A DNA stretch of 64,000 nucleotides, from assembly GCF_011395035.1 (NCBI RefSeq), contig NZ_CP024768.1, positions 3,509,865 through 3,573,864 on the forward strand, read 5' to 3'. Source of the stretch: Pantoea cypripedii (GTDB lineage Bacteria; Pseudomonadota; Gammaproteobacteria; Enterobacterales; Enterobacteriaceae). Under the pieces are notes generated by a model. It did no database searches, was not told the origin of the DNA, and saw nothing but the letters and a program-made list of their open reading frames with translations. The first letter of the stretch is position 1. Each line of letters begins with the position of its first letter. Positions 1 through 10,220 of the stretch are shown in pieces. A program made the position numbers and the translations under genes.

Positions 1-1039
1 CGTGGATGTGCAGCAGACGGCTGGCGCTGGCAGCATGCATCGGCAGCGAGACTTCCGGGAAATTCACCGCCGACAGCGTAGAACCGTTGTCCGAATACTT
101 CGCCAGCTTGCCAGACACTTCCAGGCCGATGTTTTCCTGTGCTTCCTGAGTCGAACCACCGATATGCGGCGTCAGAATCACGTTATCGAATTCACACAGC
201 GGTGAGTTAAACGGATCGCTGTTCGTCGCTGGCTCAGTCGGGAACACGTCAATGGCCGCGCCCGCCAGATGTTTGTTCGATAAAGCATCACACAGCGCCG
301 GAATATCAATCACCGTACCGCGTGCGGCGTTAATCAGCAGCGCACCCGGCTTCATCATTGCCAGTTCGGCAGCGCTGATCATGTTCTGTGTGGATGGCGT
401 TTCCGGCACATGCAGGCTGACCACATCGCTCATATTGAGCAGGTCAGACAGATGACGTACCTGAGTCGCATTACCCAATGGCAGCTTGCTCTCGATATCG
501 TAGAAGAACACGTGCATGCCGAGGCTCTCAGCCAGCACGCCCAGCTGCATGCCGATGTGGCCATAGCCAATGATGCCCAGCTTTTTGCCACGCGCTTCGT
601 ACGAACCCGACGCAATTTTATTCCAGATACCGCGGTGTGCTTTGGCGTTCGCTTCCGGGATGCCACGCAGCATCAGCAGCATTTCGCCAATCACCAGCTC
701 AGCCACCGAACGGGTGTTAGAGAACGGAGCGTTGAACACGGGCACGCCGCGTTTGGCTGCCGAATCCAGGTTAACCTGATTGGTGCCGATACAGAAGCAG
801 CCTACCGCGACCAGTTTCTCAGCCGCAGCGAAAATCTCTTCGGTCAGTTGGGTACGGGAACGGATACCAATGAAGTGCGCATCGCGGATGGAGGACTTGA
901 GCGTCTCCGCATCCAGTGCACCTTTGTGGAATTCGATGTTGGTGTAACCTGCGGCGCGCAGATTGTCCAGCGCGCTCTGATGGACACCTTCCACCAGCAG
1001 GAACTTAATCTTGTCTTTTTCCAGTGATAACTCTGCCAT
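1..1039 (-). CDS. serA: D-3-phosphoglycerate dehydrogenase SerA (partial, C-terminus outside window)
   Basis: Catalyses the first step of serine synthesis, NAD-dependent oxidation of 3-phosphoglycerate, in the cytoplasm. The reading frame starts at the ATG complementary to 1037-1039 (MAELSLEKDKIKFLL) and runs off the left edge, so 346 of about 410 residues are visible. Seen are the substrate-binding domain, the Rossmann nucleotide-binding motif GIIGYGHIG, and the catalytic-histidine segment HIGGSTQEAQ. The C-terminal ACT regulatory domain that binds serine lies outside the window. The gene is next to rpiA in the same orientation, as in E. coli. A CRP-like site lies about 200 bp upstream. The near-identity to E. 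coli SerA makes the call firm. Confidence 0.97.
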   Translation of the reverse strand, partial: MAELSLEKDKIKFLLVEGVHQSALDNLRAAGYTNIEFHKGALDAETLKSSIRDAHFIGIRSRTQLTEEIFAAAEKLVAVGCFCIGTNQVNLDSAAKRGVPVFNAPFSNTRSVAELVIGEMLLMLRGIPEANAKAHRGIWNKIASGSYEARGKKLGIIGYGHIGMQLGVLAESLGMHVFFYDIESKLPLGNATQVRHLSDLLNMSDVVSLHVPETPSTQNMISAAELAMMKPGALLINAARGTVIDIPALCDALSNKHLAGAAIDVFPTEPATNSDPFNSPLCEFDNVILTPHIGGSTQEAQENIGLEVSGKLAKYSDNGSTLSAVNFPEVSLPMHAASASRLLHIH

Positions 1040-1232
1040 TTCCCGACCCTATTCAGAATTCAACGAGGGCTGCCATAAGCCAGCCTTCTGTCAAAATATC
1101 AAAAAATTCGATTGCAGCAAGACAATCGATTGCCTCCGCCTCAGCACGCGCCAGTGCTGGGGCAGCACATTGCCGTACAAAATCGGGATATGCGCCCGGA
1201 GCGAAGAATGAACCTGCTGTCGATGACTGTTT

Positions 1233-1248
1233 TGTGACATAAGTCACC
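1233..1248. promoter_or_regulatory. Candidate CRP-binding site upstream of serA
   Basis: TGTGACATAAGTCACC matches the CRP consensus TGTGA-N6-TCACA at nine of ten key positions. It lies about 195 bp upstream of the serA start. E. coli serA is known to be controlled by CRP and Lrp, so a role here is plausible but inferred. The rest of the 1040-1290 gap shows no convincing gene. Confidence 0.5.
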
Positions 1249-1293
1249 GAATTTCAGCATACGAAGAAAAGATGTTTTGCGTACGGAAATAAG

Positions 1294-1312
1294 CGGCGCT
1301 GTAACAGCGCCG
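1294..1312 (-). terminator. Hairpin downstream of rpiA
   Basis: CGGCGCTGTAACAGCGCCG forms an eight-base-pair GC-rich stem immediately after the rpiA stop on the minus strand. The following T-tract is weak, so it may terminate with help or mainly protect the 3' end. Confidence 0.5.
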
Positions 1313-1318
1313 GACAGA

Positions 1319-1978
1319 TCATTTCTTGATGGTTTTTACGCCATCGGCCGTGCCGATCAGGGCGATATCCGCACCACGTGCCGCAAATAACCCGACGGTA
1401 ACCACGCCAGGTAACGCGTTGATGGCTTTTTCCAGCGCGATGGGGTCAAGAATGCGAAGATTATGCACGTCGAGAATAATGTTGCCGTTATCGGTCAGCA
1501 CGTTCTGACGGTATTCCGGCAAGCCACCCAGCTTCACCAGTTCACGCGCCACATATGAACGCGCCATAGGAATGACTTCTACGGGCAGCGGGAAGTGGCC
1601 CAGCACATCCACTTCTTTGGACGCATCAGCAATGCAGATAAATTTCTCAGCCACCGCCGAGACAATTTTCTCACGCGTCAGCGCTGCACCACCGCCTTTG
1701 ATCATCTGCATCTGTGGATTGATCTCATCAGCGCCATCAACGTAAACCGACAGCGAGTCCACTTCATTCAGATCAAATACGTGAATGCCAAGGGATTTCA
1801 GCTTCTGCGTTGAGGCTTCCGAACTGGAAACCGCGCCCTCAATTTGATGCTTAATCGAGCCTAAAGCATCAATAAAGTGGGCGGCGGTTGAACCGGTGCC
1901 AACGCCAACAATGGTGCCCGGCTGCACATATTGCAGTGCTGCCCAACCTACCGCTTTTTTCAGTTCATCCTGGGTCAT
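1319..1978 (-). CDS. rpiA: Ribose-5-phosphate isomerase A
   Basis: Interconverts ribose 5-phosphate and ribulose 5-phosphate in the pentose phosphate pathway. The 219-residue product starts [15 protein letters not shown] and is the same length as E. coli RpiA. Visible family motifs are [15 protein letters not shown] (phosphate loop), YVDGADEIN (catalytic aspartates) and [13 protein letters not shown]. An in-frame extension 19 codons upstream exists, but the E. coli-like start at 1978 is preferred because the upstream residues do not resemble the family. Same strand as serA and divergent from argP, the E. coli arrangement. Confidence 0.97.
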   Translation of the reverse strand: MTQDELKKAVGWAALQYVQPGTIVGVGTGSTAAHFIDALGSIKHQIEGAVSSSEASTQKLKSLGIHVFDLNEVDSLSVYVDGADEINPQMQMIKGGGAALTREKIVSAVAEKFICIADASKEVDVLGHFPLPVEVIPMARSYVARELVKLGGLPEYRQNVLTDNGNIILDVHNLRILDPIALEKAINALPGVVTVGLFAARGADIALIGTADGVKTIKK

Positions 1979-2137
1979 GGTATGTTTAAAACCTGTGCGA
2001 CAACGAGGTGCGCGTAGTATAAAACAAGGCGGCATAAAAAAGCGCGGCCGTTAAAGGCTTTGTAACTCAGTCCACAAAAACCATCTTTTGTGTTTTTGTG
2101 GCATAGTAACCTCCACCCTGAACGAGAGAGAACAAGA

Positions 2138-3043
2138 ATGAAACGCCCGGACTATCGAACGCTTCAGGCGCTGGATGCTGTGATTCGTGAGCGCGGCTTT
2201 GAGCGCGCCGCGCAGAAACTTTGCATTACACAGTCTGCGGTATCGCAGCGTATTAAACAGCTGGAAAATTTATTCGGCCAGCCGCTGCTGGTGCGTACCG
2301 TGCCGCCGCGTCCGACTGAACAGGGACAGAAGCTGCTGGCGTTATTGCATCAGGTGGAGCTGCTGGAAGAAGAATGGCTGGGTGATGAAAATGGTGGCAC
2401 CACACCGTTGCTGCTGTCGCTGGCGGTGAACGCCGACAGTCTGGCAACCTGGTTGCTGCCCGCGCTGAAGGACGTGCTGGCGGATTCGCCTGTGCGCCTG
2501 AATATCCAGGTTGAGGATGAAACCCGCACTCAGGAACGTTTACGTCGTGGCGAAGTGGTAGGCGCAGTGAGTATTCAGCCGCAGCCGCTGCCGAGCTGCC
2601 TGGTCGATCAGCTGGGCGCGCTTGATTACCTGTTCGTTGCCTCACCTGAATTTGCTGACCGCTATTTTCCCAACGGCGTGACCCGCTCCGCGCTGCTGAA
2701 AGCACCGGCTATCGCCTTTGACCATCTGGATGATATGCATCAGGCTTTTCTGCAGCAGAATTTCGACCTCTCGCCGGGCAGCGTACCCTGCCATATCGTT
2801 AACTCGTCCGAAGCCTTTGTACAGCTGGCACGCCAGGGTTCGACCTGCTGTATGATCCCGCATCTGCAGATTGAGCGTGAGCTGGCAAGCGGTGATCTGG
2901 TTGATTTGACGCCCGGTTTGTACCAGCGCCGTATGCTGTACTGGCACCGTTTCGCGCCGGAAAGCCGTCTGATGCGTCGTGTGACCGACGCGCTGATTGC
3001 GCATGGACATCGCGTACTGCGCCAGGACGACCTGGCGGCATAA
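2138..3043 (+). CDS. argP: LysR-type regulator ArgP (IciA)
   Basis: Transcriptional activator responding to arginine and lysine; its classical target is the arginine exporter gene argO, also in this window at 8380-9003. The 301-residue protein starts [15 protein letters not shown] after a purine-rich GAGAGA ribosome site; the ATG at 2138 was chosen over upstream starts on this basis. Residues about 5-62 form the winged HTH ([16 protein letters not shown]) and the rest is the two-lobed LysR effector domain. Divergent from rpiA with a 160 bp gap, as in E. coli, and followed by a REP-like palindrome. Confidence 0.96.
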   Translation: MKRPDYRTLQALDAVIRERGFERAAQKLCITQSAVSQRIKQLENLFGQPLLVRTVPPRPTEQGQKLLALLHQVELLEEEWLGDENGGTTPLLLSLAVNADSLATWLLPALKDVLADSPVRLNIQVEDETRTQERLRRGEVVGAVSIQPQPLPSCLVDQLGALDYLFVASPEFADRYFPNGVTRSALLKAPAIAFDHLDDMHQAFLQQNFDLSPGSVPCHIVNSSEAFVQLARQGSTCCMIPHLQIERELASGDLVDLTPGLYQRRMLYWHRFAPESRLMRRVTDALIAHGHRVLRQDDLAA

Positions 3044-3050
3044 CGTTGTC

Positions 3051-3102
3051 GCGGCGCGATTTATCGCGCAATGCAAAACAGCGCGATAAATCGCGCTGTT
3101 AC
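3051..3102. repeat. REP-like palindromic repeat, copy 1
   Basis: Two inverted arms, GCGGCGCGATTTATCGCGC and its near-complement, separated by a short loop, in the gap between convergent argP and yggE. Same family as the copies at 9115, 13911, 16270, 43309, 53443 and 63601. The right arm ends GCTGTTAC rather than GCCGCTAC, so this copy is slightly diverged. Confidence 0.85.
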
Positions 3103-3125
3103 GCCAGGTGTCAAACTGACCGGAA

Positions 3126-3854
3126 TTACGGTGTATTCGGTTTGATATCGAATACCACATCCACCTGATCGTCAAAGTGAATGCTCTGCTGCTCATACGT
3201 CTGCTGCGCTGAGGTATCCGCTTCTGCGGCTGAGGCTTTAAACATGCGTGCCATCGGCATCGGCTGGTAGTTCGCCACGTGATAACGGATGCTATACACC
3301 GGACCCAGTTTGGCGTTAAAGCCTTCTGCCAGCGCCGCAGCCTGTTGCGTCGCATTGGCGATTGCCGCTTTACGCGCCTGATCTTTATAGGTTTCCGGGT
3401 GTGCCACGCCAAGATCCACGGCACGGATTTCGTTCAGACCGGATTTCAGCGCCCCATCCAGCAATTCATTCAGCTTCTCCAGCTGACGTAGCGTTACCTG
3501 CACCTGGCGCACCGCGCGATAACCTTTCAGCACCGATTTACCTTCTTTGGTGTAATCGTACTCAGGCTGGGTGCTCAGATTGGCCGCATCAATATCTTTC
3601 TTTTCGATGCCATTTTTTTGCAGGAAATCAAAATATTGCGCGACACGGCTGTCGGCTTGTTTTTTCGCATCTGCCGCATCTTTCGATGAAACATTCACCA
3701 CAATCGAAAGGGTAGCGATATCCGGACGGGCCTCCACGCTAGCCTGTCCTGAGGTGACCACATGCGGCCCGTTCGGCAATTCATCTGCCAGAACCATACC
3801 AGGCAATGCGCCTGCGCTCATTACGGCGGCCAGCGCCAGTGCTTTCAGTTTCAC
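3126..3854 (-). CDS. yggE: YggE, SIMPL-domain periplasmic protein linked to oxidative stress
   Basis: A 242-residue exported protein of the SIMPL (DUF541) family; in E. coli YggE is associated with protection from oxidative stress, mechanism unknown. The start is a GTG complementary to 3852-3854, chosen because a perfect AAGGAGG ribosome site precedes it; the N-terminus VKLKALALAAVMSAGALPG is then a signal peptide cleaved near VLADE. The mature part has the family segments GQASVEARPDIATLSI and AVRQVQVTLRQLEKL. A longer reading frame to 3962 lacks a ribosome site and would bury the signal peptide. Located between argP and the MFS gene; in E. coli it neighbours argO. Confidence 0.93.
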   Translation of the reverse strand: MKLKALALAAVMSAGALPGMVLADELPNGPHVVTSGQASVEARPDIATLSIVVNVSSKDAADAKKQADSRVAQYFDFLQKNGIEKKDIDAANLSTQPEYDYTKEGKSVLKGYRAVRQVQVTLRQLEKLNELLDGALKSGLNEIRAVDLGVAHPETYKDQARKAAIANATQQAAALAEGFNAKLGPVYSIRYHVANYQPMPMARMFKASAAEADTSAQQTYEQQSIHFDDQVDVVFDIKPNTP

Positions 3855-4026
3855 GGAAGTCCTCCTTGAAGGGTCAATTCTAAGGTCGCCACTATGGCGA
3901 AGCCCGCTACACATTACCATGCGTGATGGTCTGAGTTTTGATTCTGCTAAAAGTTCGGGCACTCTGCTGTTTTATCGTCTCCGCGATCACAAAATCACCG
4001 ATGTTTATTCGCTGAATTTCTGCACA

Positions 4027-4049
4027 AGTGTTTCTATTAAAGAAACACT
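4027..4049. promoter_or_regulatory. Perfect inverted repeat upstream of MFS gene, candidate IclR-type operator
   Basis: AGTGTTTC, seven bases, then GAAACACT: an eight-base perfect inverted repeat ending 23 bp before the MFS start. GTTTC/GAAAC arms resemble operators of IclR-family regulators such as KdgR, and an IclR gene lies just downstream. Assignment to that regulator is inference; no matching copy was seen before the FAD oxidoreductase gene. Confidence 0.45.
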
Positions 4050-4072
4050 CTGACCTCCGGGAGAGTTTCACG

Positions 4073-5380
4073 ATGACAGAGCAGCCGATAGCCCAATCTA
4101 CCGCTGGCATCCGCGCCGGACGTACCCGCTTTCTGATGCTGGGCCTGGTGTTTATCAACATCATCATCAATTACATGGATCGCACCAATTTGTCGGTCGC
4201 CGCCACGGCGATGGCGGGTGAACTGCGTTTCACCCCGCTGGAAATGGGACTAATCTTCTCTGCCTTTGGCTGGATTTACGCCGCGTTGCAGATCCCCGGC
4301 GGTTTTCTGATTGATCGTCTCGGCGCACGGCTGGTATACGGCGTCGGGCTATTTGTCTGGTCACTGGTGACGACGCTACACGCCTTTGCCGGTAGTTTCC
4401 TCGCGCTGTTTGGTTTGCGTCTGGGCGTCGGTGCGTTTGAAGCACCGGTGATGCCCGCCAATAACCGGGTGATTTCCAGCTGGTTCCCGGAGCAGGAGCG
4501 CGCCAGCGCCATTGGCATTTATTCTTCGGCGCAGTTTGTCGGCCTCGCCTGTATGACGCCACTGCTGTTCCATGTGCAGGATATCTTTGGCTGGCGCGGT
4601 TTGTTTGTGGCAACCGGCGTCGCAGGCATGATTTGGGCGCTGGTGTGGTACCTGCTCTATCGTGAACCGACAGAACATAAAGGCGTTTCAGATGCCGAGC
4701 TGAATTATCTGCGCAGCAATGGCGCGCTGCTGGAAAACCGTCAACACGCCAGCCAGCCACGCGCCCGCTGGCAGGATCTGGCGCAGATGTTCCGCAGCCG
4801 CAAACTGGTGGGCATTTATATCGGCCAGTTCACCATCTCCGCCACCTTCTGGTTCTTTCTCACCTGGTTCCCTACTTACCTGGTGGAGTATCGCCATATG
4901 GGGTTTATTAAGAGCGGCTACGTGACGGCGGTGCCCTACTTTGCCGCCTTTTGCGGCGTGTTGCTGGCAGGGTTCGCCTCTGACCGCATGATGCGGCGCG
5001 GCGTTTCAGCCAGCGTGGCGCGTAAACTGCCGGTGATCCTCGGGCTGTTTCTGACGCTGTTTATCCTTGGGGCCAATTACACCGATAACGCGACCCTGAT
5101 CATGCTGTTTATGTCGGTCGCCTTCTTTGGCAATGGGCTGGCAACCATCACCTGGGTCTTTGTCACCGCGCTGGCACCCCGCCATTTGATCGGTCTCGCC
5201 GGAGGGGTGTTCAACTTTACCGGCGCGCTCTCCTCGATTGTGGTGCCGATTGCCATTGGCGCGTTAATTGATGGCGATAACTTTGCCCCGGCACTGGCCT
5301 TTATCGCCGTGCTGGCGGCCATGGGTATCGCCAGCTATCTGTTTATTGTCGGGAAAATTGACCATGTCAGCGCGCGCTGA
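4073..5380 (+). CDS. MFS transporter, anion:cation symporter (ACS) type
   Basis: A 435-residue inner-membrane transporter with about twelve hydrophobic segments. The N-terminal stretch INYMDRTNLSVAA and the RLGARLVYG loop are typical of the ACS family that includes GudP, ExuT and DgoT, which import sugar acids such as glucarate, hexuronates and galactonate. The substrate cannot be read from sequence. The ATG at 4073 follows a GGGAGAG ribosome site; an upstream in-frame start at 4028 lies inside the inverted repeat and is less likely. Its 3' end overlaps the convergent IclR gene by 14 bp, and an FAD oxidoreductase follows, which suggests a shared catabolic cassette. Confidence 0.88.
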   Translation: MTEQPIAQSTAGIRAGRTRFLMLGLVFINIIINYMDRTNLSVAATAMAGELRFTPLEMGLIFSAFGWIYAALQIPGGFLIDRLGARLVYGVGLFVWSLVTTLHAFAGSFLALFGLRLGVGAFEAPVMPANNRVISSWFPEQERASAIGIYSSAQFVGLACMTPLLFHVQDIFGWRGLFVATGVAGMIWALVWYLLYREPTEHKGVSDAELNYLRSNGALLENRQHASQPRARWQDLAQMFRSRKLVGIYIGQFTISATFWFFLTWFPTYLVEYRHMGFIKSGYVTAVPYFAAFCGVLLAGFASDRMMRRGVSASVARKLPVILGLFLTLFILGANYTDNATLIMLFMSVAFFGNGLATITWVFVTALAPRHLIGLAGGVFNFTGALSSIVVPIAIGALIDGDNFAPALAFIAVLAAMGIASYLFIVGKIDHVSAR

Positions 5381-6065
5381 TCATGCGCTGGGCCAGCGCC
5401 TGCAACTGCGCCAGCCGCTGGCTGAGATGCGCTTCATCCGTCTGCCAGATTTTGGCGAACGCCAGTGCCGCACGGTTGTTGTTAATCGGCTGCGCCATGC
5501 TGACTTCGCCATCATCACGATGCCAGATGAGGTAATCCTGCGACCGTTTACGTGCCAGCAACGGGGCCAGCTGCGTCCATTGCTCATCACTGAAGCGCGG
5601 TCGCAGCGCTTCATCGCTCTCCGCCGCCAGCAGCGAGACCCCAATGACCGACTGCCAGGCAGGCAACATATGGTAGCCCGCCAGTGCCTGGCTGGTGCTG
5701 GTGCGTTCACCCGGCTCCGAGTGCCAGATATAGATCACCTGATCCTCCCACAGCACCCCCAGCGCCACCACGATATCGCGTGGTGCATTAGCTTCCAGTT
5801 GTGGCAGCGCCTGGGCAAAGAGCGACGACCCGCGAATCGCCTGCGCCGCCAGCGCGTGCACACCCGGCCCTGGCAGGTAGCGGCGATGCTCATCCTGCAT
5901 CGTCAGACCAATCGAGGCCATGGTCATCAGCAGGCGGTTCACCCGGGTGCTGTTCATCCCCATCTGACGCGCCAGCTCGCGACAGCCAACGGCTTTACCA
6001 CTGGAGACCAGATATTGCAGACAGCGAATACCGTCAATCAGGCTTTGATTGGGTTGCGAAGACAT
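5367..6065 (-). CDS. IclR-family transcriptional regulator
   Basis: A 232-residue regulator with an N-terminal winged HTH (residues about 5-65, GCRELARQMGMNSTRVNRLLMTM) and an IclR effector domain (about 80-230). It is convergent with and overlaps the MFS gene by 14 bp, and is divergent from the FAD oxidoreductase with a 56 bp gap, an arrangement typical of a local regulator of both. The effector is unknown. Slightly shorter than the usual 250-270 residues, mainly at the N-terminus, but the HTH is intact. E. coli has no counterpart at this position. Confidence 0.85.
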   Translation of the reverse strand: MSSQPNQSLIDGIRCLQYLVSSGKAVGCRELARQMGMNSTRVNRLLMTMASIGLTMQDEHRRYLPGPGVHALAAQAIRGSSLFAQALPQLEANAPRDIVVALGVLWEDQVIYIWHSEPGERTSTSQALAGYHMLPAWQSVIGVSLLAAESDEALRPRFSDEQWTQLAPLLARKRSQDYLIWHRDDGEVSMAQPINNNRAALAFAKIWQTDEAHLSQRLAQLQALAQRMISAR

Positions 6066-6121
6066 AAGTCACCCTGTGGCGGTCAAAAATTTAATCTTAG
6101 CTTCAGAGTTACAGGAATGAA

Positions 6122-8401
6122 ATGATGCAAATTTTCTCCTCCCAGCCTGCCCGTGAGTTTCCTCAGCAGAAGTTGCAGGCCGATGTATTGATTGCTGGCG
6201 GGGGCCTGGCAGGCGTCTGTGCGGCGCTGGCGGCTGCGCGTGATGGTATGCAGGTGGTGCTGATCCAGGATCGCCCGGTACTGGGCGGTAATGCCTCCAG
6301 TGAAGTCCGTCTGTGGGCCAATGGCGCGACCTCACACATGGGAAATAATAACCGCTGGGCACGTGAAGGCGGCATCATGGGCGAGATCATGGAGGAGAAC
6401 CTGTGGCGTAATAAAGAAGGCAATCCAGTGCTGTTCGATATGGTGCTGCTGGATTTGGCGCAGGCACAGTCCGGCCTGACGTTGCTGCTCAACACCACGG
6501 TCAGCGAGATAGCAACCTCAGGGCGGCAGATCCAGGCAGTGCACGCCTTCAACGCCATCAATCAGACGCGCTACCTGGTCACTGCCCGGCAGTTTATCGA
6601 TGCCAGCGGTGACGGTGTGCTTGGCTATCTGGCCGGAGCGGCGCATCGCGTCGGTGCCGAGTCGGTGGAAGAATTCGGCGAGAAGATGGCTCCCGGCGAA
6701 CATTTCGGTCATAAACTCGGCCACTCGATTTATTTCTACACCAAACGCACCACACAGCCGGTGCGCTTTGTTGCCCCCAGCTTCGCCTTGCAGGATATCC
6801 AGGCGATTCCGCGCTACAGACGCCTGACCTCCGAACTGAATGGCTGCGATCTGTGGTGGCTGGAATGGGGTGGGCGGCTTGATACCGTACACGAAAGCGA
6901 AACCATCAAATGGGAACTGTGGAAAATCGTCTGGGGGGTGTGGGACTACATCAAAAACTCCGGTGAATTTCCCGATGCCTCTACCCTGACCATCGAGTGG
7001 GTCGGCTTAATCCCCGGCAAACGTGAAAGTCGCCGCTTTCTCGGCGATACCTTGCTATGCCAGCAGGATATTATCGAACAGCGGGATCATTATGATGCGG
7101 TGGCTTATGGCGGCTGGTCGATTGATTTGCACCCCGCCGATGGCGTCTACAGTGAGCACGACGGCTGTCGTCAGTTCCACAGCAAGGGCACCTACACCAT
7201 TCCGTTTCGTGCGCTTTATAGCCAGTCACTGGACAATCTGCTGCTGACCGGCCGTCTGATCTCGGCTACTCACGTGGCGTTCGGCAGCGCCCGCGTGATG
7301 TGTACCTGTGGCGTGCTCGGGGAAGTGGCAGGCCACGCCGCCGCACTTTGTCAGCAGCAGCAACTCACCCCGGCACAGCTGGCCGCGCCGGGGCGTATCG
7401 GGCAGTTGCAACAACTATTGCTGCGTCAGGGGGCTTATATTCCACGCCAGCAGTTGCTCAGCCCGGCAGGTGCCGCAAAAATCACGGTCAGCAGCACCCT
7501 CCAGCTCACTGCCCTGCCCGCTGACGGCGGGTGGCATGCCTTGAAATCACGCTGTGCGCTGCTGCTGCCGCTGAAAGCCGGTGAGTGCTTACCCGCGCTG
7601 ACGGTTCATTTACGTGCGCCACAGAAACAGGCATTGCAGGTGTCGTTGTTAACCAGTGAAAACCCGGCCAATACCTGCGGCGATCGGCAACTGGCCAGTC
7701 AGACCCTGTTGGTCAACGATCAGGGCGAGTATCAGCTGAATTTTGCTTACCGTGCCGATTGCGATCGTTATCTGATGATCGCCTTCGCGGAAAACCCGGC
7801 GATTGAGGTCGCACTGACGCGTGTGCAGCTCCCGGGGGTGATGATGGTGTTCAACAGCCTGAACCCGCGCGTGGCGAAGCGGACGCGCCAGATTAATGAT
7901 GGCGATTATGGTGTCGATGAGTTTGATTTCTGGCTGCCGCGCCGCGCGCCGCAGCAGATACTTTTCGCGTTTAGCCTTGAGGCACCGCTGCAACTGTGGC
8001 ATCGCGACTATCTGCTGAACGGCAAGCTGCGGCCGGAAAGCCACACCAACGGCTGGGTTCCCGCGCTGGACGATGCCGCGCCTGCGGTTAGCTGGCAATG
8101 GGGCCAACCCCAGCAGGCCAGCCAGTTAACTCTGCTGTTTGATAACGATTTTGACCACGCGATGGAGACGGTACAGATGGGCCACGCGCAGGCGGTGACG
8201 CCGCACTGCACCACCCATTATCGTCTGTGGCTGGATGAAATGTTGCTGGCAGAGGTCAGGGACAACCATCATTCCCTCTGCCATCACGCGCTACCGCCGG
8301 GGGTGAGTTTCCGGCAGATACGCCTTGAGTTGCTTGCCAGCGCCGGTGCGGTACCCGCGCTCTACGGTTTGCATCTGCATCACCAGCTGGCAATGCCCTG
8401 A
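6122..8401 (+). CDS. FAD-dependent oxidoreductase (FAD_oxidored family)
   Basis: A 759-residue protein with an N-terminal FAD-binding Rossmann motif ([21 protein letters not shown], residues about 23-43), followed by [17 protein letters not shown], characteristic of the PF12831 FAD_oxidored family found in carbohydrate-degradation loci. The C-terminal 300 residues look like an appended beta-rich domain without recognised catalytic motifs. No signal peptide is seen, so a cytoplasmic enzyme is expected. Two ATG codons (6122 and 6125) are possible behind ACAGGA. The gene is divergent from the IclR gene and converges with argO, overlapping it by 22 bp. Reaction and substrate are unknown; sugar or sugar-acid oxidation is inferred from family and the neighbouring transporter. 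Confidence 0.85.
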   Translation: MMQIFSSQPAREFPQQKLQADVLIAGGGLAGVCAALAAARDGMQVVLIQDRPVLGGNASSEVRLWANGATSHMGNNNRWAREGGIMGEIMEENLWRNKEGNPVLFDMVLLDLAQAQSGLTLLLNTTVSEIATSGRQIQAVHAFNAINQTRYLVTARQFIDASGDGVLGYLAGAAHRVGAESVEEFGEKMAPGEHFGHKLGHSIYFYTKRTTQPVRFVAPSFALQDIQAIPRYRRLTSELNGCDLWWLEWGGRLDTVHESETIKWELWKIVWGVWDYIKNSGEFPDASTLTIEWVGLIPGKRESRRFLGDTLLCQQDIIEQRDHYDAVAYGGWSIDLHPADGVYSEHDGCRQFHSKGTYTIPFRALYSQSLDNLLLTGRLISATHVAFGSARVMCTCGVLGEVAGHAAALCQQQQLTPAQLAAPGRIGQLQQLLLRQGAYIPRQQLLSPAGAAKITVSSTLQLTALPADGGWHALKSRCALLLPLKAGECLPALTVHLRAPQKQALQVSLLTSENPANTCGDRQLASQTLLVNDQGEYQLNFAYRADCDRYLMIAFAENPAIEVALTRVQLPGVMMVFNSLNPRVAKRTRQINDGDYGVDEFDFWLPRRAPQQILFAFSLEAPLQLWHRDYLLNGKLRPESHTNGWVPALDDAAPAVSWQWGQPQQASQLTLLFDNDFDHAMETVQMGHAQAVTPHCTTHYRLWLDEMLLAEVRDNHHSLCHHALPPGVSFRQIRLELLASAGAVPALYGLHLHHQLAMP

Positions 8402-9003
8402 CGCGCCAGCTGGAAGGCAATCACCCACATCACCGCCCCCACCAGCAGGTTGATGATACGCTGCACCCGCACGGTGCGCAGCCGTGGGGAAAGCCACGAC
8501 GCCAGCAGCGCCAGGCCAAAAAACCAGATAACCGAAGCACTGACACTGCCCAACGCAAACCAGCGCCGCGCCGCTTCGGACGGTAGCTGCCCACCCAGGC
8601 TGCCCAGCACCACAAAGGTATCGATATAAACATGCGGATTGAGCCAGGTGACCGCCAGCATGGTGGCGATAATGCGCCAGCGTCCCTGTTTCATGACCTC
8701 TGTTGATGCCAGCGACACATCACCCTGCCAGGCATTGCGCAGCGCACCCCAGCCATACCACGTCAGGAAGGCAACGCCGGTCCAGGTGATGAGCATCAGC
8801 AATAAAGGCGACTGGTTGAGCAACGCGCTGCCACCAAAAATCCCGCCGCAAATCAGCGCGATATCGCTCAGGGTACAGAGGGCCGCCGTCATCAGATGAT
8901 AATGACGCTTGATGCCCTGATTCATCACGAATGCGTTTTGCGGGCCTAACGGCAGAATAAGCGACGCCCCAAGAGCAAGCCCTTGTAAATAAACAGATAA
9001 CAC
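8380..9003 (-). CDS. argO: Arginine exporter ArgO (LysE family)
   Basis: Exports L-arginine across the inner membrane and is activated by ArgP. The 207-residue product has about six membrane segments and the family signature [22 protein letters not shown] near the N-terminus. The start is GTG complementary to 9001-9003 (VLSVYLQG, written with initiator Met), preceded by GGGA. Length matches E. coli ArgO (211). The 3' end overlaps the FAD oxidoreductase by 22 bp, unlike E. coli, where yggE is its neighbour; this marks the insertion point of the accessory cassette. Downstream of mscS in the same orientation. Confidence 0.95.
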   Translation of the reverse strand: MLSVYLQGLALGASLILPLGPQNAFVMNQGIKRHYHLMTAALCTLSDIALICGGIFGGSALLNQSPLLLMLITWTGVAFLTWYGWGALRNAWQGDVSLASTEVMKQGRWRIIATMLAVTWLNPHVYIDTFVVLGSLGGQLPSEAARRWFALGSVSASVIWFFGLALLASWLSPRLRTVRVQRIINLLVGAVMWVIAFQLARQGIASW

Positions 9004-9114
9004 GTAATTTTTCCCATCAACAGTGGCGATGACGTGAAGTATAGAGAGAGGGGGTTATTAGAGGAAATGGAAAGATTTAATAGGTCATTAGCAACGTTGA
9101 TAATGACCCTGGCA

Positions 9115-9140
9115 TAGCGGCGCGATTTATCGCGCCGCTA
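9115..9140. repeat. REP-like palindromic repeat, copy 2 (single short palindrome)
   Basis: A compact copy: the two arms are fused into one near-perfect 26 bp palindrome (TAGCGGCGCGAT followed by its complement), without the usual loop. It lies just downstream of mscS and upstream of argO. Confidence 0.8.
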
Positions 9141-9156
9141 CGCAGGTGCCGCTGTT

Positions 9157-10032
9157 TTATTCCGTGCGCGCTTCGGGTTGCGCTTCACTTTTCACCTGAT
9201 GGAAATGCACATCCATCTGCGGATAAGGGATGCCGATACCATGCGCATCAAGCGTACGCTTGTAGTTTTTCAGCAGATCCCAGTAGACGTTTTGCAGGTC
9301 GCTGCTTTTACTCCAGCAACGCACCACAAAGTTGAGCGAGGAAGCCGCCAGCTCATTCAGGCCGATCTGAATCCCCATATCCTTCAGCACGCGCTCGTCT
9401 GCTTCCGTCACCTCTTTCAGCAGCGCAATCACCTGGTCCACATCGGCATCGTAAGCCACGCCGATAATAAACTCGTTACGGCGAATCGGTTCACGGGAAT
9501 AGTTGACGATGTTACCGGCGATGATCTTACCGTTGGGTACCACGACGATTTTGCCGTCGGCGCTTTTCATGGTGGTGGAGAAGATCTGCACGTTTTGTAC
9601 CGTTCCCGTCACGCCGCCGAGATCAACAAACTCACCGGTACGGAACGGACGGAAGGTGACCAGCAAAACGCCTGCGGCGAGGTTAGACAGCGAACCCTGT
9701 AACGCCAGACCTACGGCCAGACCGGCGGCACCCAGTACGGCGATAACCGAAGCCGTCTGCACACCGACGCGCCCCAGTGCCGCGATAATGGTGAAAGCGA
9801 TAATGCCGTAGCGCACCAGCGCCGACAGGAAATCCGCCACGGTCGCATCAATATGACGCGCGACCAGTACCCGGTTAATCGCATTTGAAATGATACGTGC
9901 CACAATCATCCCGATGATGATGATGGCAATCGCCGCCACAATATTCACGGCATAGCTCAGGAGCAGCTCCTGATTACGTACCAGCCAGCCACCCGCCTTG
10001 TTAATGCCGTCAACGACATTTAAATCTTCCAT
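9157..10032 (-). CDS. mscS: Small-conductance mechanosensitive channel MscS
   Basis: Homoheptameric inner-membrane channel that opens on hypo-osmotic shock. The 291-residue protein has three N-terminal membrane segments (about 28-125). The pore-lining third helix with its Gly/Ala pattern is clear ([21 protein letters not shown]), followed by the beta domain ([19 protein letters not shown]) and the C-terminal cage. Slightly longer than E. coli MscS (286). Located downstream of fbaA, with a terminator between them, as in E. coli. Confidence 0.97.
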   Translation of the reverse strand: MEDLNVVDGINKAGGWLVRNQELLLSYAVNIVAAIAIIIIGMIVARIISNAINRVLVARHIDATVADFLSALVRYGIIAFTIIAALGRVGVQTASVIAVLGAAGLAVGLALQGSLSNLAAGVLLVTFRPFRTGEFVDLGGVTGTVQNVQIFSTTMKSADGKIVVVPNGKIIAGNIVNYSREPIRRNEFIIGVAYDADVDQVIALLKEVTEADERVLKDMGIQIGLNELAASSLNFVVRCWSKSSDLQNVYWDLLKNYKRTLDAHGIGIPYPQMDVHFHQVKSEAQPEARTE

Positions 10033-10177
10033 TTGTTAGCCCTGTTGTTGAGTTTCCCGCAGGAAAGAACAAAAACTGCCAGAATGAATCCGACACTCCC
10101 GTGTACAAGGGTAAACAATAATGGGGATGAGCGCCAAAGATGGTCTGAATTTACTGAATATTCCGAAAATAATGCAT

Positions 10178-10204
10178 AAAAAAAGGCCCTTTCGGGCCTT
10201 TTTT
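10178..10204 (-). terminator. Rho-independent terminator after fbaA
   Basis: AAGGCCC, four-base loop, GGGCCTT flanked by A-run and T-run on both sides, so it can work in either direction. It ends the epd-pgk-fbaA transcript before mscS, perhaps with read-through. Confidence 0.85.
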
Positions 10205-10220
10205 GTACTGTAAGTAAAAA

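Noticed and set aside
410..1027. A 205-codon + strand frame over the serA gene
   Set aside because: Antisense to serA, whose protein is nearly identical to the E. coli enzyme; the antisense product has no recognisable motif.
1053..1247. A 64-codon minus strand frame upstream of serA
   Set aside because: It lies in the serA promoter region over the CRP-like site; no ribosome site or known family, so treated as chance.
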